A DNA stretch of 64,000 bases, taken from assembly GCF_014356525.2 (NCBI RefSeq), contig NC_052504.1, forward strand, positions 59,213,137-59,277,136, written 5' to 3'. Origin of the DNA: Nilaparvata lugens. Lineage: Eukaryota > Arthropoda > Insecta > Hemiptera > Delphacidae. The notes beneath the pieces are model-generated. The model was not told where the DNA came from, ran no database searches, and saw nothing but the letters and a program-made list of their open reading frames with translations. The translations under genes and the position numbers were made by a program. Of the stretch, positions 62,017-64,000 are shown piece after piece (position 1 is the first letter of the stretch; every line of letters begins with the position of its first letter).

Positions 62017-62466
62017 AATTCAAATTTTAATCTGTTTTTCTTACCAAACACATTTTGCAAAAAGCGATTCCGGCTGTTCTGGTGTGATGAAAATAATAAT
62101 TATTAATAAATTATAAAAATAGGTATTATTTCAAGCCGATTGTCTAATTTTCTTCCAATGGATCTGTCTTTTCTTCCTTCTCAAATTCAAATTGATTTTT
62201 TTTTCATATAATTAATCCTAAAAATATATTAAATATAATCTATTTTTATTTCATTTACCGTATGTATCTTATACTTATAGCCCAATATTTTTTATTGAAC
62301 ACAACTAATCTTAAGAACTGCTCCCACACACGGACGTATGTATGTATAACCCACACAGTCTATGTGGGTTCTAATATTCATTTTATAATTGTAATTGTGT
62401 TGTTAAAATTGTATGATACGTGAATAAAATAAATTGAATTGAAAAAAAAAATTGAATTGAATTGAA

Positions 62467-63627
62467 AATGTAGCACGGGTTGCATCTTACCCCTGAATTG
62501 ACTATTCGTAGTATACAGAAAACAGAAGTATCCCACCTACGTTCAAAGCAGACTTAGCTCTCAATTTATCGTTCTCTTCTTTATTCCATGACAGTAGGCT
62601 TGCTCTATCTGTATGAGTTAGGAATCTTGAGACTTTTTTGATGTAAATTGAATAAATTCATAGCCTTTCCACGTGATCATTCAGTTTGTTATGAATGATA
62701 TTGTTAAGTTGGAAAGTGAAGGATCATATTATTCTAGACAGGATTATGAGGTACTAAATCGAGAAGAATTCATATAACACAAATAAAATAATGTGTTATA
62801 TGCATTCCATTTTTTAATATACAGATTGTATGTAAATTTTTATTTCCTGTAAAAGTTTCTACTTATGCAGAACCATTCTACATGAAATTCTAAGGATGAT
62901 TGGATTAGTCATTCATATTGCAATCTAGTTTTTCAGAACCATTCGCCTGAAGCTCACGTGTATAATACAATGTTGTATCCCACACGGCTCAGTTTAATAA
63001 TAACCATCACTGGTGGTTAGTGGCGGTTGATTGATGGAGCTCCTGTTGAGCCCACTCATGAAACGCGAATGTCTAATTTATGCAAGACATTAGGGCGTTA
63101 TGTGCCATCCTCGCACGTCTAATGGGACCAACAGATTAAATTTAATACAATGCAATCAATCTTCCTCGAATTATATGTGTTGCTCCGAGTAATATTGGTT
63201 CATAGATTCTACTGGAAAAGTGAATATGGAATAAAATTTCCATTTTGATTTGACGAAATATATACTAAAATGAAAACGTACTACTGAATATTATATTGGA
63301 CAAGCACGTGGTGCTTAACTCAATAATACTAGACATTTTATCTATTGAAGTCGTATTAAAAGGTAGATTTTAAATTGCATGGTTATATAAATGATTGAAA
63401 TTGAACTAGAATAATGTACAATACCATAATTAATTCCAAGACACGTAATTTTCCCTACTTTTGATAGATTGTGGGCTGAACGGTAGGTTATGTATTAACA
63501 AGTTACGAGTATTGTTCTTTCAAAATTAATATTCAACTAGAAATTCCAAAACTTGCTTGAAACATTTGAAATTACTAATTTTGATCTTAAAAGCTGACCA
63601 AGAAAAAAAAATTGATAAAAGAGACAT
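62467..63627. other. Region without recognised feature
   Basis: AT-rich, only short open frames, no repeats identified by eye. Confidence 0.4.
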
Positions 63628-63895
63628 CCAATAATCCTATTATATTAAACGAGCAATTTCTGTATATATTTTTATATTTGGTTATTTATATTTATTCATG
63701 GTTATTTATGCCCATCGGATCTCGATAACGGCTCTAACGATTTTCACGAAATTTGGAACATAGTAGGTTTATGATATAAAATTCCGATTGCACAAGGTCT
63801 CATCCTTGAGAAAACTTGCTGAAGGACATGAAAAGGATATATTATTCATCCTTGGAAAAACAGATGATAATTTCGTCATCTGGCGATAACAGAAG
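63628..63895 (-). repeat. Dispersed repeat (copy 2), inverted relative to 33937-34372
   Basis: Contains cggctctaacgattttcacg, aaatttggaacatagtaggt and tttatgatataaaattccga, each the inverse of the matching part of copy 1, with roughly four in five bases the same by eye. Confidence 0.6.
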
Positions 63896-64000
63896 ATTTT
63901 TCCTGGATCTCCTGCTAATGCTGTCAACGGGATGTTATTATGAAATTCCAGTCCCTCAGATGGGAAAAGATAACCATCCAGGATCTTATAAAAATATAGT

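Larger units (their letters stand above)
59269..62466 (+). mobile_element. Non-LTR retrotransposon (LINE), 5'-truncated, jockey/CR1-like
   Basis: Endonuclease remnant, linker with at least three frame shifts or stops (about 59930, 60170, 60325 and 60488), then an intact reverse transcriptase frame. The 3' UTR runs from 62017 and ends in repeated ttgaattgaa units with an A-run (62430-62466), the simple-repeat tail seen in several LINE clades. The 5' boundary is approximate. It sits downstream of gene E exon 1, probably in its intron. Confidence 0.75.

Overview
This looks like an AT-rich insect nuclear genome segment. Genes are split into short exons with GT..AG introns, there are no operons, and the introns and spacers are packed with LINE, SINE, mariner and MITE debris. 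Several repeat families resemble ones I associate with planthoppers (Hemiptera, Delphacidae). That placement is an inference from memory, not a search result.

The main content is a head-to-tail array of five short-chain dehydrogenase/reductase (SDR) genes, all on the + strand, called A to E here. They resemble insect farnesol dehydrogenase / DHRS11-type classical SDRs of about 250 residues. A (1-1667) is the 3' end of a gene that starts before the window. B (4932-9346) is a decayed pseudogene: stop at codon 2, exon 2 not found, exon 3 eroded, frameshift in exon 4, last two exons still open. C (11948-21398) is complete: six exons, 250 residues. D (26128-36531) has five clean exons, but I could not find its terminal exon. 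E contributes only exon 1 (56675-56806); the rest lies beyond the window or in unrecognised sequence. The exon plan is the same in every copy (132, 169, 130, 130, about 150 nt, then a variable last exon), so the array arose by tandem duplication of a whole gene. Each complete copy would have its own promoter and encode a soluble NAD(P)-dependent oxidoreductase. The copies differ mainly in the substrate-side C-terminal exons.

Between and inside the genes are: a nested pair of Tc1/mariner-type MITEs (9.6-10.8 kb) and a partial copy (13.3 kb); a tRNA-derived SINE (16.4 kb) with an eroded relative (26.9 kb); a LINE reverse transcriptase relic split by a 1.07-kb fold-back element (18.1-19.9 kb) in intron 5 of C; a mariner transposase remnant (25.1-25.4 kb); a 5'-truncated LINE scrap with a clear target-site duplication just before D exon 5 (36.0-36.3 kb); several hairpin elements (23.1, 31.1, 37.7, 40.8, 46.0 and 56.4 kb); a long purine-rich tract (55.6-56.3 kb) upstream of E; and a larger non-LTR retrotransposon with an intact 501-codon reverse transcriptase frame (59.3-62.5 kb).

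No rRNA gene, functional tRNA gene, CRISPR array or bacterial feature was seen. The 20-kb D-E spacer holds no gene I can recognise.
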